From: Alphaproteobacteria bacterium UBA1303 | Lineage (GTDB): Bacteria > Pseudomonadota > Alphaproteobacteria > Micropepsales > Micropepsaceae | DNA: 37,323 nt | NCBI GenBank assembly: GCA_002307315.1 | Contig: DBTZ01000022.1 | Span: 75,456 to 112,778 of the forward strand | Direction: 5' to 3' | In this document: piece by piece, positions 31,782 through 37,323 of the stretch | Position numbering within the stretch: the first letter of the stretch is position 1 | How the letters are laid out: each line of letters begins with the position of its first letter | The notes under the pieces: model-generated | Told to the model about the DNA's origin: nothing | What the model saw: only the letters and a program-made list of their open reading frames with translations | The model's database searches: none | Translations under genes and position numbers: made by a program

Positions 31782-32714
31782 ATGCGCTTCGGCATCGATC
31801 TGGGCGGAACCAAAATCGAGATTCTCGCGCTGGACGACGACGGCACGGAAATGTACCGCCATCGCGTGCCCACGCCGAAAAACAGCTATGACGACACCGT
31901 AATCGCCATCCGCGATCTGGTGGCGGGCGCCGAAGCGAAACTAAGCTGCCAGGGCAGCCTGGGCGTCTGCATTCCCGGCGCGATCAGCCGCAAGACCGGC
32001 CTGGTCAAGAATGCCAACCAGACCCGTTTGATCGGCCATCCGCTCGACAAGGATTTGGGCGCGGCGCTGAACCGCCCGGTGCGGGTGGAGAACGACGCCA
32101 AATGTTTCGCCCTGTCGGAAGCGTCCGACGGCGGCGGTGCCGGCTACGATATCGTATTCGGGGTCATTCTCGGCACCGGCGTCGGCGGCGGCATCGTCGT
32201 CAACGGCAAAGTGCTTTCCGGCGCCAATCGCATCGCCGGCGAATGGGGGCACAATTACCTGCCCGCCCCGACGCCGGCGGAATACGCGGCGGCGCCGCGC
32301 TGCAACTGCGGCCGTTTCGGCGACATCGAAAGCTGGTGCTGCGGCCCGGCCTTGATACGCCAATACAAAGCCCGCACCGGCAAGGACGTCACGCCGAGGG
32401 ACATCATCGAAGCGGCGCGTAGCGGCGACAAGGTGGCGCTGGAGGAAATGGAAGGTTTCTACGACCGCCTCGCCCGGGCGCTGGGCAGCGTGGTCAGCAT
32501 CGTCGATCCCGACATCATCGTGCTGGGCGGCGGCGTTTCCAACATCGACGAACTATATGCCGAGCTGCCCGAACGGGTGGAGCGCTATGCCTTCAACCCG
32601 GAAGGCCCGGTCAACATCGTCAAGAACATGCACGGCGATTCCTCGGGCGTGCGCGGCGCCGCCTGGCTGTGGGGCACCAACGAAGTGCCCTACGCCGTAC
32701 CGAAGAAAGAATAA
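31782..32714 (+). CDS. ROK-family sugar kinase (fructokinase/N-acetylglucosamine kinase-like)
   Basis: ATP-dependent sugar kinase of 310 residues, of uncertain specificity. GAGGA lies about seven bases before the ATG. ATP-binding motifs are IDLGGTKIEI at the start and ILGTGVGGGIVVNG. The expected catalytic Asp is in RVENDAKCFAL. The zinc-site region of ROK proteins is GEWGHNYL followed by CNCGRFGDIESW; the usual CxCGxxGC pattern has Asp in place of the third Cys, though Cys-Cys follows in ESWCCGP, so the zinc site may differ. No transporter or regulator is nearby. A role in amino-sugar recycling with nagZ is possible but unsupported by position. Confidence 0.88.
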   Translation: MRFGIDLGGTKIEILALDDDGTEMYRHRVPTPKNSYDDTVIAIRDLVAGAEAKLSCQGSLGVCIPGAISRKTGLVKNANQTRLIGHPLDKDLGAALNRPVRVENDAKCFALSEASDGGGAGYDIVFGVILGTGVGGGIVVNGKVLSGANRIAGEWGHNYLPAPTPAEYAAAPRCNCGRFGDIESWCCGPALIRQYKARTGKDVTPRDIIEAARSGDKVALEEMEGFYDRLARALGSVVSIVDPDIIVLGGGVSNIDELYAELPERVERYAFNPEGPVNIVKNMHGDSSGVRGAAWLWGTNEVPYAVPKKE

Positions 32715-33004
32715 CGGTGCTATTGCGAGGTTTGGGATGCCTGTTCCTAACCTGTGCAACGCTGTTCTTCATCCCGGCGGCACAAGGCGGACTCGTCGTT
32801 CGCGCTCGGCCTCCACGCCTTGCGCGAAATCTTCGCGGCCGGCAATGCCGGAGCAAGCAATCGCCTTCCTCCGTCAACGCCTCTTGTCCAAAATCATGAT
32901 CGATAAACTGAACCCATTCACACGAAATAAGTGCGAGTCCGGGACAAAGGTCTGGCACGGAAATAGGCCAAACAAAAAAACAACATAACTCTTTCAAAGA
33001 GTTA
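32715..33004. other. Gap between the ROK gene and tRNA-Asp
   Basis: The gap is 290 bases. On the plus strand a short frame from 32717 begins like a signal peptide (MLLRGLGCLFLTC) but soon loses any protein character; I treat it as non-coding or a remnant. The right end holds the tRNA terminator. Confidence 0.5.
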
Positions 33005-33005
33005 T
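32972..33005 (-). terminator. Terminator of tRNA-Asp
   Basis: A near-perfect palindrome, ATAACTCTTT/AAAGAGTTAT (32985-32994 with 32996-33005), is followed on the minus strand by GTTGTTTTTTT. It begins directly at the tRNA 3' end. The effective loop must be wider than the single unpaired base. Confidence 0.8.
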
Positions 33006-33082
33006 GGCGGGAGCGACGGGGCTCGAACCCGCGACCTACGGCGTGACAGGCCGTCACTCTAACCAAACTGAGCTACGCCCCC
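33005..33082 (-). tRNA. tRNA-Asp (anticodon GTC)
   Basis: Cloverleaf of 78 bases including an encoded CCA. The acceptor stem GGGGGCG/CGCTCCC has one G-T pair. The anticodon stem ACGGC/GCCGT holds the loop CTGTCAC, giving anticodon GTC, which reads GAC and GAT (Asp). The D arm has AGCTCAGTTTGGTTAGAGT and the T arm GCGGGTTCGAGCCCCGT. Confidence 0.96.
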
Positions 33083-33176
33083 GCGGGCGCTTGCGGCAAC
33101 GGCCGCAAGGGACGGCCGATGTAGGGCCATGTCCCATTCAAGTCAAGCCGGGAGCACGCGAATTTCTCCTAATTCC

Positions 33177-33839
33177 TTAGCCGCCGGGGCCGCCCCCGGG
33201 GCCGCCCTGGCCACCGCCGCGTCCACCACCGCCCGGAGGACCGCCGGAGCCGCCGCCACGCGGGCCGGATTTGCCTTTCGGCGCGTCCTGTTGCTTTTCC
33301 GTTTCCGGTTTCTTGGGTAGCTGCCGCAATTCCACGGACGAAAGCACGCCGTTATGGTCCGCATCGAGCTGGACAAACAGCGACCTCGCCATGCCGGCGA
33401 ATTCGTCGAAATCCACCAATCCGTCGCCGTTCCAATCGGTCAACGGCGAGGAGGCGGCCCCTTGTTCGAGCCACCGCTGGTGATTGACGGCGCGCATCTC
33501 ATCGGGTTCGAGCTTGCCGTTGTGATTGGTGTCGGCGGCATCGAAATCGGCTTTCAGCCCGGTTTCGAGTTCGGCACGCGTCAACGAGCCGTCCTTGTTG
33601 GTGACGTATTTCCGCAAAACCTTGAGCGCGGAAAAGCGATCGTCGCCCTGCTGCGCATTCTGCTTGCCTATCGGACCGTTGGCGCCGGGGTCGGCCGGAT
33701 CGACCGGACCATAGCCGTCGTCGGGTATTTCGGCACCGCCGGGACCGCCGGGGCCGCCCGGGGGGGCGTCCGAGCCGCCGCAGGCGGCAAGCAACACAGC
33801 CGTCGCAAGCGTACACACGATCGCCGTAACCTTGCGCAT
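33177..33839 (-). CDS. EF-hand lipoprotein with Gly/Pro-rich ends
   Basis: A putative calcium-binding lipoprotein of 220 residues from the ATG at 33839 (GGGAG, seven bases upstream). The signal peptide ends in the lipobox LLAAC with Cys20. After a Gly/Pro linker come EF-hand loops: DTNHNGKLEPDE (103-114), DWNGDGLVDFDE (135-146) and DADHNGVLSSVE (159-170), plus a less regular one near 80-90 (TNKDGSLTRAE). Each of the three good loops has Asp at position 1 and Glu at 12. The last 30 residues are nearly all Gly, Pro, Arg and Gln. +2 and +3 after Cys are Gly-Gly, so outer-membrane sorting is likely. Function unknown. Confidence 0.85.
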   Translation of the reverse strand: MRKVTAIVCTLATAVLLAACGGSDAPPGGPGGPGGAEIPDDGYGPVDPADPGANGPIGKQNAQQGDDRFSALKVLRKYVTNKDGSLTRAELETGLKADFDAADTNHNGKLEPDEMRAVNHQRWLEQGAASSPLTDWNGDGLVDFDEFAGMARSLFVQLDADHNGVLSSVELRQLPKKPETEKQQDAPKGKSGPRGGGSGGPPGGGGRGGGQGGPGGGPGG

Positions 33840-34054
33840 GACGCAGCTCCCTTTGTCGGAAATGTACTCTCCGTTCCGTCGCAAAAGTATCTCCGGCGGA
33901 TTACGGGAAGGAAACGGACGCATCAATGCCCGAACGGCATATTGCCTCGAGGCCGGAGCAACGTGCGCAAAGTTGTGTTCGCTTTTGCGCGGAAAGTTGC
34001 GACCAAACAAAAAGATAGAGCGACGCGCCGATTCTGTTCCGATGGCGCGGCGCT

Positions 34055-34402
34055 CTATGGCATGGACGCTTCGGCGAATGCCGCCATGGCGCGTTCGGGA
34101 TATATCGCCCAGACCTCGCCGGCTTTTTCCTTGGGAAGGTAGAATAGAGCGGTTTTCGCGGTATCGGCGTTTTGGACGAACGCTTCGCAGCGGCTGCGAA
34201 AAACGCGTTCCACTTCGTCTTCGATCCGCTGCGGAATCTCGCGATTGGTGCGCAGGCGTTCGGCGCGGATGGCACGCATCACCGACCAGCGGCGCAGGCC
34301 GCTCGGATGTTGCGACAGTACCTTTACCAGATCGGACAGAGTCGCCGGATCGATTTGGCGCTTGCCGACATGGGCTGCGGTTTCTTGCATGGCAGTGGAC
34401 AT
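34055..34402 (-). CDS. Hypothetical protein (115 residues)
   Basis: I do not recognise the family. The ATG at 34402 gives 115 residues; an ATG at 34390 gives 111, and a TTG start at 34459 would run through the terminator of cspA. No good ribosome site is visible. The protein is soluble and rich in charged residues, with helical segments such as DLVKVLSQHPSGLRRWSVMRAIRAERLRTN and RIEDEVERVFRSRCEAF. No signal peptide, membrane segment or metal motif is seen. It is probably monocistronic, lying between a strong terminator (34458-34491) and the EF-hand gene. Confidence 0.65.
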   Translation of the reverse strand: MSTAMQETAAHVGKRQIDPATLSDLVKVLSQHPSGLRRWSVMRAIRAERLRTNREIPQRIEDEVERVFRSRCEAFVQNADTAKTALFYLPKEKAGEVWAIYPERAMAAFAEASMP

Positions 34403-34457
34403 TTCAACACAAGTTAGAGGTGACGGATAGCGGCTTTCTTTCGGCCGCGGCCCAAAC

Positions 34458-34491
34458 AAAAACGCGGCGGCTTATGCGCCGCCGCGTTTTT
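34458..34491. terminator. Bidirectional terminator after the first cspA gene
   Basis: AAAAACGCGGCGGC (34458-34471) pairs perfectly with GCCGCCGCGTTTTT (34478-34491) around a six-base loop. It works in both directions; its main use is to end the minus-strand cspA transcript 13 bases after the stop. Confidence 0.92.
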
Positions 34492-34504
34492 CATGTAGGG
34501 GGTA

Positions 34505-34708
34505 TTATACGGCTTTCAGGTTGACGGCTTTGGGGCCCTTGGCGTCCGGCTGGACGTCGAAGGAAACCCGCTGGCCTTCCGCCAGAGTACGCATGCCGGC
34601 CATTTCAACAGCGGTGGAATGGACGAAAACGTCCTTACCGCCGGTTTCCGGCGAAATGAATCCGAAGCCCTTGGAGGAATTGAAGAATTTCACGGTTCCG
34701 ATAGTCAT
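34505..34708 (-). CDS. cspA: Cold-shock protein, CspA family (copy 1)
   Basis: Small RNA-binding chaperone of 67 residues, one OB-fold cold-shock domain. RNP1 is KGFGFI and RNP2 is VFVH (in GGKDVFVHSTAVEMAG). The ATG at 34708 is the family start (MTIGTVKFFNSSKGF); an upstream ATG at 34723 would add five residues. It has no strong ribosome site, unlike copy 2. It differs from copy 2 at about nine residues. Its leader of about 145 bases shares two blocks and a stem with the leader of copy 2. Terminated at 34458-34491. Confidence 0.95.
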   Translation of the reverse strand: MTIGTVKFFNSSKGFGFISPETGGKDVFVHSTAVEMAGMRTLAEGQRVSFDVQPDAKGPKAVNLKAV

Positions 34709-34800
34709 TGTACGTGCTTTCATATAGGAAAATTCGCTCCAACCCATGTTGGTGCGGCGAAACAATACAATCAGTTCGGAAGTTCTTCTGTTTCGGCCAG

Positions 34801-34870
34801 GCGCGCTTCAGAGCGGGTCGGGAGTACCACAGCGCGCTTCATCTGACGCAAGGCATCGCGCGTGATACAT
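34801..34870 (-). promoter_or_regulatory. Conserved leader element and promoter of cspA copy 1
   Basis: On the minus strand ATGTAT (34865-34870, part of a -10-like TATGTATCA) is followed by a 20-base block (34829-34848, consensus CGTCAGATGWAGCGCRCTGT) also present before cspA copy 2. Within it GCGCGCT (34831-34837) can pair with AGCGCGC (34801-34807). The block ends 121 bases before the start codon. A second block, 34757-34774, matches the copy-2 leader at 14 of 18 bases. Confidence 0.65.
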
Positions 34871-34917
34871 AGGCGGTATGGGCGCGAAAGACCAGCTACA
34901 TTTTACAAATATAAATA

Positions 34918-34939
34918 AACCCATACATTATAATGGGTT
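34918..34939 (-). terminator. Likely terminator after the 63-residue gene
   Basis: AACCCAT (34918-34924) pairs with ATGGGTT (34933-34939), and on the minus strand the T-rich TTATTTATATTTG follows. It lies 23 bases past the stop of the gene at 34963 and upstream of the cspA copy 1 promoter. Confidence 0.6.
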
Positions 34940-34962
34940 ACCGGATATTTCCGGGCGACCGT

Positions 34963-35154
34963 TCAGGTTGCAGCCGCCGCCGCGGTACGGTGCGCATATA
35001 TCTCGTCCCAGCCGGCGGCGATGGGCAGTCCTTCTTTGGCCGCACATTCTTCGCGCACGTCCTCCTCGGCGGAGAAGGCCCTAAGTTCATGCATGATCTG
35101 AACGGTCGACGGTATCGGCCAGCGCTTGCCGTATCGAACGAAGGTATTTCTCAT
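34963..35154 (-). CDS. Small hypothetical protein (63 residues)
   Basis: I do not recognise this protein. It has 63 residues; GAGG lies about seven bases before the ATG at 35154. It is soluble, with an N-terminal basic part (MRNTFVRYGKRWPIP), an acidic middle (SAEEDVREECAAKEG) and an Ala-rich end. It begins 27 bases after the RMF-like gene on the same strand, so the two are probably co-transcribed and may share a role. Confidence 0.6.
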   Translation of the reverse strand: MRNTFVRYGKRWPIPSTVQIMHELRAFSAEEDVREECAAKEGLPIAAGWDEIYAHRTAAAAAT

Positions 35155-35181
35155 GTCCGCCGCCTCATCCTTGATGGTGTT

Positions 35182-35364
35182 CTAACGTTCGAGCGCCGCT
35201 ACGAACCCCGCGCTCCAGCGCGACTTCTCGGGCTCTTTGGTATACGGATTCAACTCGCCTGCACGCGCTTGAATGTCGTCGGCATCGTCGTTCGCCGGGG
35301 TTGCGCGCGCCGCTGCCCAGCCTTTGGCGAAGATGCGGCTCAACTGGTATGTTCCATCGATCAT
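35182..35364 (-). CDS. Small RMF/CrpP-like protein
   Basis: A 60-residue protein. AAGGAGA lies about seven bases before the ATG at 35364, so it is almost certainly translated. The pattern resembles ribosome modulation factor and CrpP-like proteins: a short helix with FAKGWAAAR (Gly15), a variable acidic stretch, then NPYTKEP (39-45) and a second helix with Trp50 and GF (SRWSAGF, 48-54). E. coli RMF has the same order of Gly, Pro-Tyr and Trp-x-x-Gly. RMF pairs 70S ribosomes into inactive 100S dimers in starvation. The match is by pattern only and the insert between the helices is longer than usual. It lies 72 bases downstream of cspA copy 2. Confidence 0.55.
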   Translation of the reverse strand: MIDGTYQLSRIFAKGWAAARATPANDDADDIQARAGELNPYTKEPEKSRWSAGFVAALER

Positions 35365-35401
35365 GATTTCGTCTCCTTGCAAACGTAAGGATAAAAGGAG
35401 G

Positions 35402-35422
35402 CGGCGGAGGGGACCTCCGCCG
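35402..35422 (-). terminator. Hairpin between cspA copy 2 and the RMF-like gene
   Basis: CGGCGGAGG (35402-35410) pairs with CCTCCGCCG (35414-35422) around a three-base loop. On the minus strand CCTCCTTTTA follows, so the T run is short and offset. It may end part of the cspA transcripts and let the rest read on into the RMF-like gene. Confidence 0.65.
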
Positions 35423-35436
35423 TTTCCAACCGAAAA

Positions 35437-35640
35437 TTACACGGCTTGCAGATTGACGGCCTTGGTCCCTTTGGCGTCCGGCTGAACGTCGAACGAAATC
35501 TTTTGACCTTCCGCCAGCGCACGCATGCCGGCCATCTCGACGGCGGTGGCGTGAACGAATACGTCCTTGCCGCCGTCTTCCGGCGAAATAAAACCAAAGC
35601 CCTTGCTGGTGTTGAAGAATTTCACTGTTCCGATAGCCAT
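35437..35640 (-). CDS. cspA: Cold-shock protein, CspA family (copy 2)
   Basis: Second cold-shock-domain protein, 67 residues, with KGFGFI and VFVH motifs (MAIGTVKFFNTSKGFGFISPEDGG start). It has a strong ribosome site (AAGGAG, five bases before the ATG), unlike copy 1. The leader is about 145 bases and carries the same two blocks as copy 1. In addition, GCATCG (35654-35659) pairs with CGATGC (35685-35690) just before the ribosome site, so the translation start may be in a structured region. The genes at 35182 and 34963 follow it on the same strand. Confidence 0.95.
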   Translation of the reverse strand: MAIGTVKFFNTSKGFGFISPEDGGKDVFVHATAVEMAGMRALAEGQKISFDVQPDAKGTKAVNLQAV

Positions 35641-35734
35641 GATTGCTCCTTGTGCATCGGGTTGCACCCGAGCAAATGCCCGGGCGATGCGAACGACGAC
35701 AATCAGGCTGCAAGTGTGGCTGTCAGGGCCGAAC

Positions 35735-35800
35735 GCGCACTATGCGAGTAGGGAACGAAACAGTGCGCTACATCTGACGGAAATCCGTCGCCTTATACAT
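35735..35800 (-). promoter_or_regulatory. Conserved leader element and promoter of cspA copy 2
   Basis: Counterpart of the element at 34801-34870. ATGTAT lies at 35795-35800, the 20-base block at 35760-35779, ending 120 bases before the start codon. Within it GCGCACT (35762-35768) pairs with AGTGCGC (35735-35741). Compared with copy 1, one G-C pair has become A-U. The second block is 35689-35706, with the same distance to the start codon (66 bases) as in copy 1. Confidence 0.65.
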
Positions 35801-35955
35801 ATGGGGATCGTAAGGGGAAATTACAAGGTGGGCCGCAAGGATACCCCGCGGCAAAGATTTAACCGTTTTTTCGTAGCGGTTCGACCCCCGAACCGATTCG
35901 CCATCCCCTTCTTCGGTGCATCGTTTTTCGCCCGCGCTGCCCGGTTTTCAGATAC

Positions 35956-35985
35956 CTTGAAACCCTGCGGTGCGTCCCCCATGTT
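35956..35985 (+). promoter_or_regulatory. Sigma-32 (RpoH)-type promoter of lon
   Basis: CTTGAAA (35956-35962) and CCCCATGTT (35977-35985) match the -35 and -10 of the E. coli heat-shock promoter consensus, with a 14-base spacer. They lie 110 bases before the lon start. lon is a heat-shock gene in many bacteria. The left part of the gap (35801-35955) shows only a 7-bp hairpin (35877-35883 with 35889-35895). Confidence 0.75.
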
Positions 35986-36095
35986 ACTATTCTGTTAATC
36001 GGCCCATTCCGGGAGATAAAACCCGCGAACCGGCGCTCATTTGAGGTACGGTTTGCTAAGCCGCCTGTGCCATAGTGGCAGGGCGAGGAGATCAC

Positions 36096-37323
36096 ATGTC
36101 TGAACAAGAACCCGTCCCCCCCGTCGAGACCAAAGATGGCGAACTGTTGGCGCCGGTACTGCCGCTTCGCGACATCGTGGTGTTTCCCCATATGATCGTT
36201 CCCTTGTTCGTGGGCCGCGAGAAATCGGTGCGCGCCCTCGAAGAGGTGATGGGCGAGAACAAGCAGATTCTGCTGCTGACTCAGAAGAATGCCGCCGACG
36301 ACGATCCGACGGCCGACGGGCTCTATACCGTCGGCACGCTCGCCAACGTGCTGCAGTTGCTGAAACTGCCCGATCAGACCGTACGGGTGCTGGTGGAAGG
36401 CAAAAGCCGCGCCCGTATCGAGGGGTTTGTCCCGCGTACCGATTTCTTCCAGGCGATCTACGAGCCCCTGCCCGAATCCGAGGGCGAGGCGCGCGAGACC
36501 GAGGCCCTGGTGCGCACGGTCAAGACCAATTTCGAGCAATACATCAAGCTCAACAAGAAAGTGCCGCCGGAGACGCTGGCTTCGGTGGTGCAGATCGAGG
36601 AGCCGGCCAAGCTGGCCGACACCGTGGCGGCGCATCTGTCGGTGAAGATTTCCGACCGTCAGGCGCTGCTGGAAACGCTGGTGACCGCGGCGCGCCTGGA
36701 GGGCGTGCTGTCGCTGATCGAATCCGAGATCGGCGTCTTGCAGGTCGAGCGCAAGATCAAGAGCCGGGTCAAGCGCCAGATGGAAAAGACCCAGCGCGAA
36801 TATTACCTCAACGAGCAGCTCAAGGCGATCCAGAAGGAACTCGGCGAAGGCGACGACGGTCGCGACGAACTCAACGAGCTGGACGAGAAGATCCGCAAGA
36901 CCAAGCTGTCGAAGGAGGCACGCGAAAAGTGCCAGGGCGAGATGCGCAAGCTGCGCCAGATGTCGCCGATGAGCGCCGAAGCCACCGTGGTGCGCAACTA
37001 TCTCGACTGGATTCTGTGCCTGCCGTGGAACAAACGCACCAAGATCAAGAAGGACATCAAGCTCGCCGAGGACATCCTGGGCGAGGATCATTACGGCCTC
37101 GAAAAGGTCAAGGAACGCATCCTCGAATATCTGGCGGTGCAGCAGCGCGCCGGCAAGATGAAGGGGCCGATTCTGTGCCTAGTCGGACCGCCCGGCGTCG
37201 GCAAGACCTCGCTCGGCAAATCGATCGCCCGCGCCACCGGGCGCGAATTCGTCCGCATGTCCTTGGGCGGCGTGCGCGACGAAGCGGAGATTCGCGGCCA
37301 CCGCCGCACCTATATCGGCTCGA
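36096..37323 (+). CDS. lon: ATP-dependent protease Lon, N-terminal part (cut by window edge)
   Basis: Cytoplasmic AAA+ serine protease that degrades misfolded and regulatory proteins; in Caulobacter it destroys CcrM, DnaA and SciP. The window holds 409 residues from the ATG at 36096, with GAGGAG five bases upstream. The N-terminal substrate domain (LPLRDIVVFPHMIVPLFVGR) is followed by the coiled-coil with QMEKTQREYYLNEQLKAIQKELGE and DWILCLPWNK. Walker A is GPPGVGKT (364-371), and the sequence ends just after SLGGVRDEAEIRGHRRTYIGS. The protease part lies beyond the window. clpX, a common upstream neighbour, is absent. Confidence 0.98.
   Translation, partial: MSEQEPVPPVETKDGELLAPVLPLRDIVVFPHMIVPLFVGREKSVRALEEVMGENKQILLLTQKNAADDDPTADGLYTVGTLANVLQLLKLPDQTVRVLVEGKSRARIEGFVPRTDFFQAIYEPLPESEGEARETEALVRTVKTNFEQYIKLNKKVPPETLASVVQIEEPAKLADTVAAHLSVKISDRQALLETLVTAARLEGVLSLIESEIGVLQVERKIKSRVKRQMEKTQREYYLNEQLKAIQKELGEGDDGRDELNELDEKIRKTKLSKEAREKCQGEMRKLRQMSPMSAEATVVRNYLDWILCLPWNKRTKIKKDIKLAEDILGEDHYGLEKVKERILEYLAVQQRAGKMKGPILCLVGPPGVGKTSLGKSIARATGREFVRMSLGGVRDEAEIRGHRRTYIGS

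Noticed and set aside
32717..32899. A short frame with a signal-peptide-like start after the ROK gene
   Set aside because: It loses protein character after about 25 residues and has no ribosome site; no family is recognisable.
35877..35895. A hairpin CGGTTCG/CGAACCG upstream of lon as a terminator
   Set aside because: No T run follows on either strand, and the nearest genes point away from it.
35859..37091. A 410-codon frame on the minus strand, opposite lon
   Set aside because: The Lon sequence on the plus strand is unmistakable; the frame is an antisense shadow.

Overview
The window comes from an alphaproteobacterium, most likely a free-living member of the Rhodospirillales or a close relative. 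This rests on gene content and order: gcrA, chpT, divK-pleD with a DUF3572 gene beside it, the argD-argF-hslO row, the dgt/SPOR/nagZ/scpA/scpB row, a class I ppk2, and high-GC coding sequence. I see no rRNA, insertion sequence, phage gene or CRISPR array. It reads as core chromosome with a few accessory or poorly described genes.

Layout. 1-599: start of aspS (minus, cut by the window edge). 857-3989: exported phosphodiesterase of the alkaline-phosphatase superfamily, a strong terminator, then ribonuclease D. 4002-9421 (minus): one compact row reading 79-residue membrane protein, dgt, SPOR protein, nagZ, scpA, scpB and a small exported protein, with stop/start overlaps at three junctions. 9530-12497: exonuclease III carrying a palindromic in-frame insertion, a hairpin-rich convergent gap, metG and tRNA-Thr. 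12618-15481: cysQ, then chpT, a single-domain response regulator and cheR behind a full CtrA box. 15478-17713: BtuB-like receptor under a cobalamin riboswitch. 17818-23053: AMP-forming ligase, ogt, a 23-codon leader ORF, phoR, a Pho-box-like array, phoU and phoB. 23059-26183 (minus): argD, argF, hslO. 26478-28082: gcrA behind a perfect DnaA box, and ppk2. 28110-31244 (minus): radical SAM/SPASM protein, pleD, divK. 31432-32714: DUF3572 and a ROK sugar kinase. 33005-35640 (minus): tRNA-Asp, EF-hand lipoprotein, small hypothetical genes, and two cspA paralogues flanking an RMF-like gene. 36096-37323: start of lon behind a sigma-32-type promoter.

How the parts relate. Several genes belong to the CtrA/GcrA/DnaA/CcrM cell-cycle circuit (chpT, divK, pleD, gcrA), and candidate binding sites for those regulators lie in the right intergenic gaps. 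A second theme is phosphate: phoR, phoU, phoB and ppk2, with an exported phosphodiesterase further away and no pst transporter genes nearby. A third is stress: two cold-shock genes, an RMF-like gene, lon and hslO.

The most novel-looking signal is the shared 5' leader of the two cspA genes. Two sequence blocks sit at the same distances from the start codons, and a stem shows a compensatory base-pair change, which suggests a structured regulatory RNA. Other items worth checking are the insertion in xthA, the leader ORF coupled to phoR, the RMF-like gene, and the orphan radical SAM protein.
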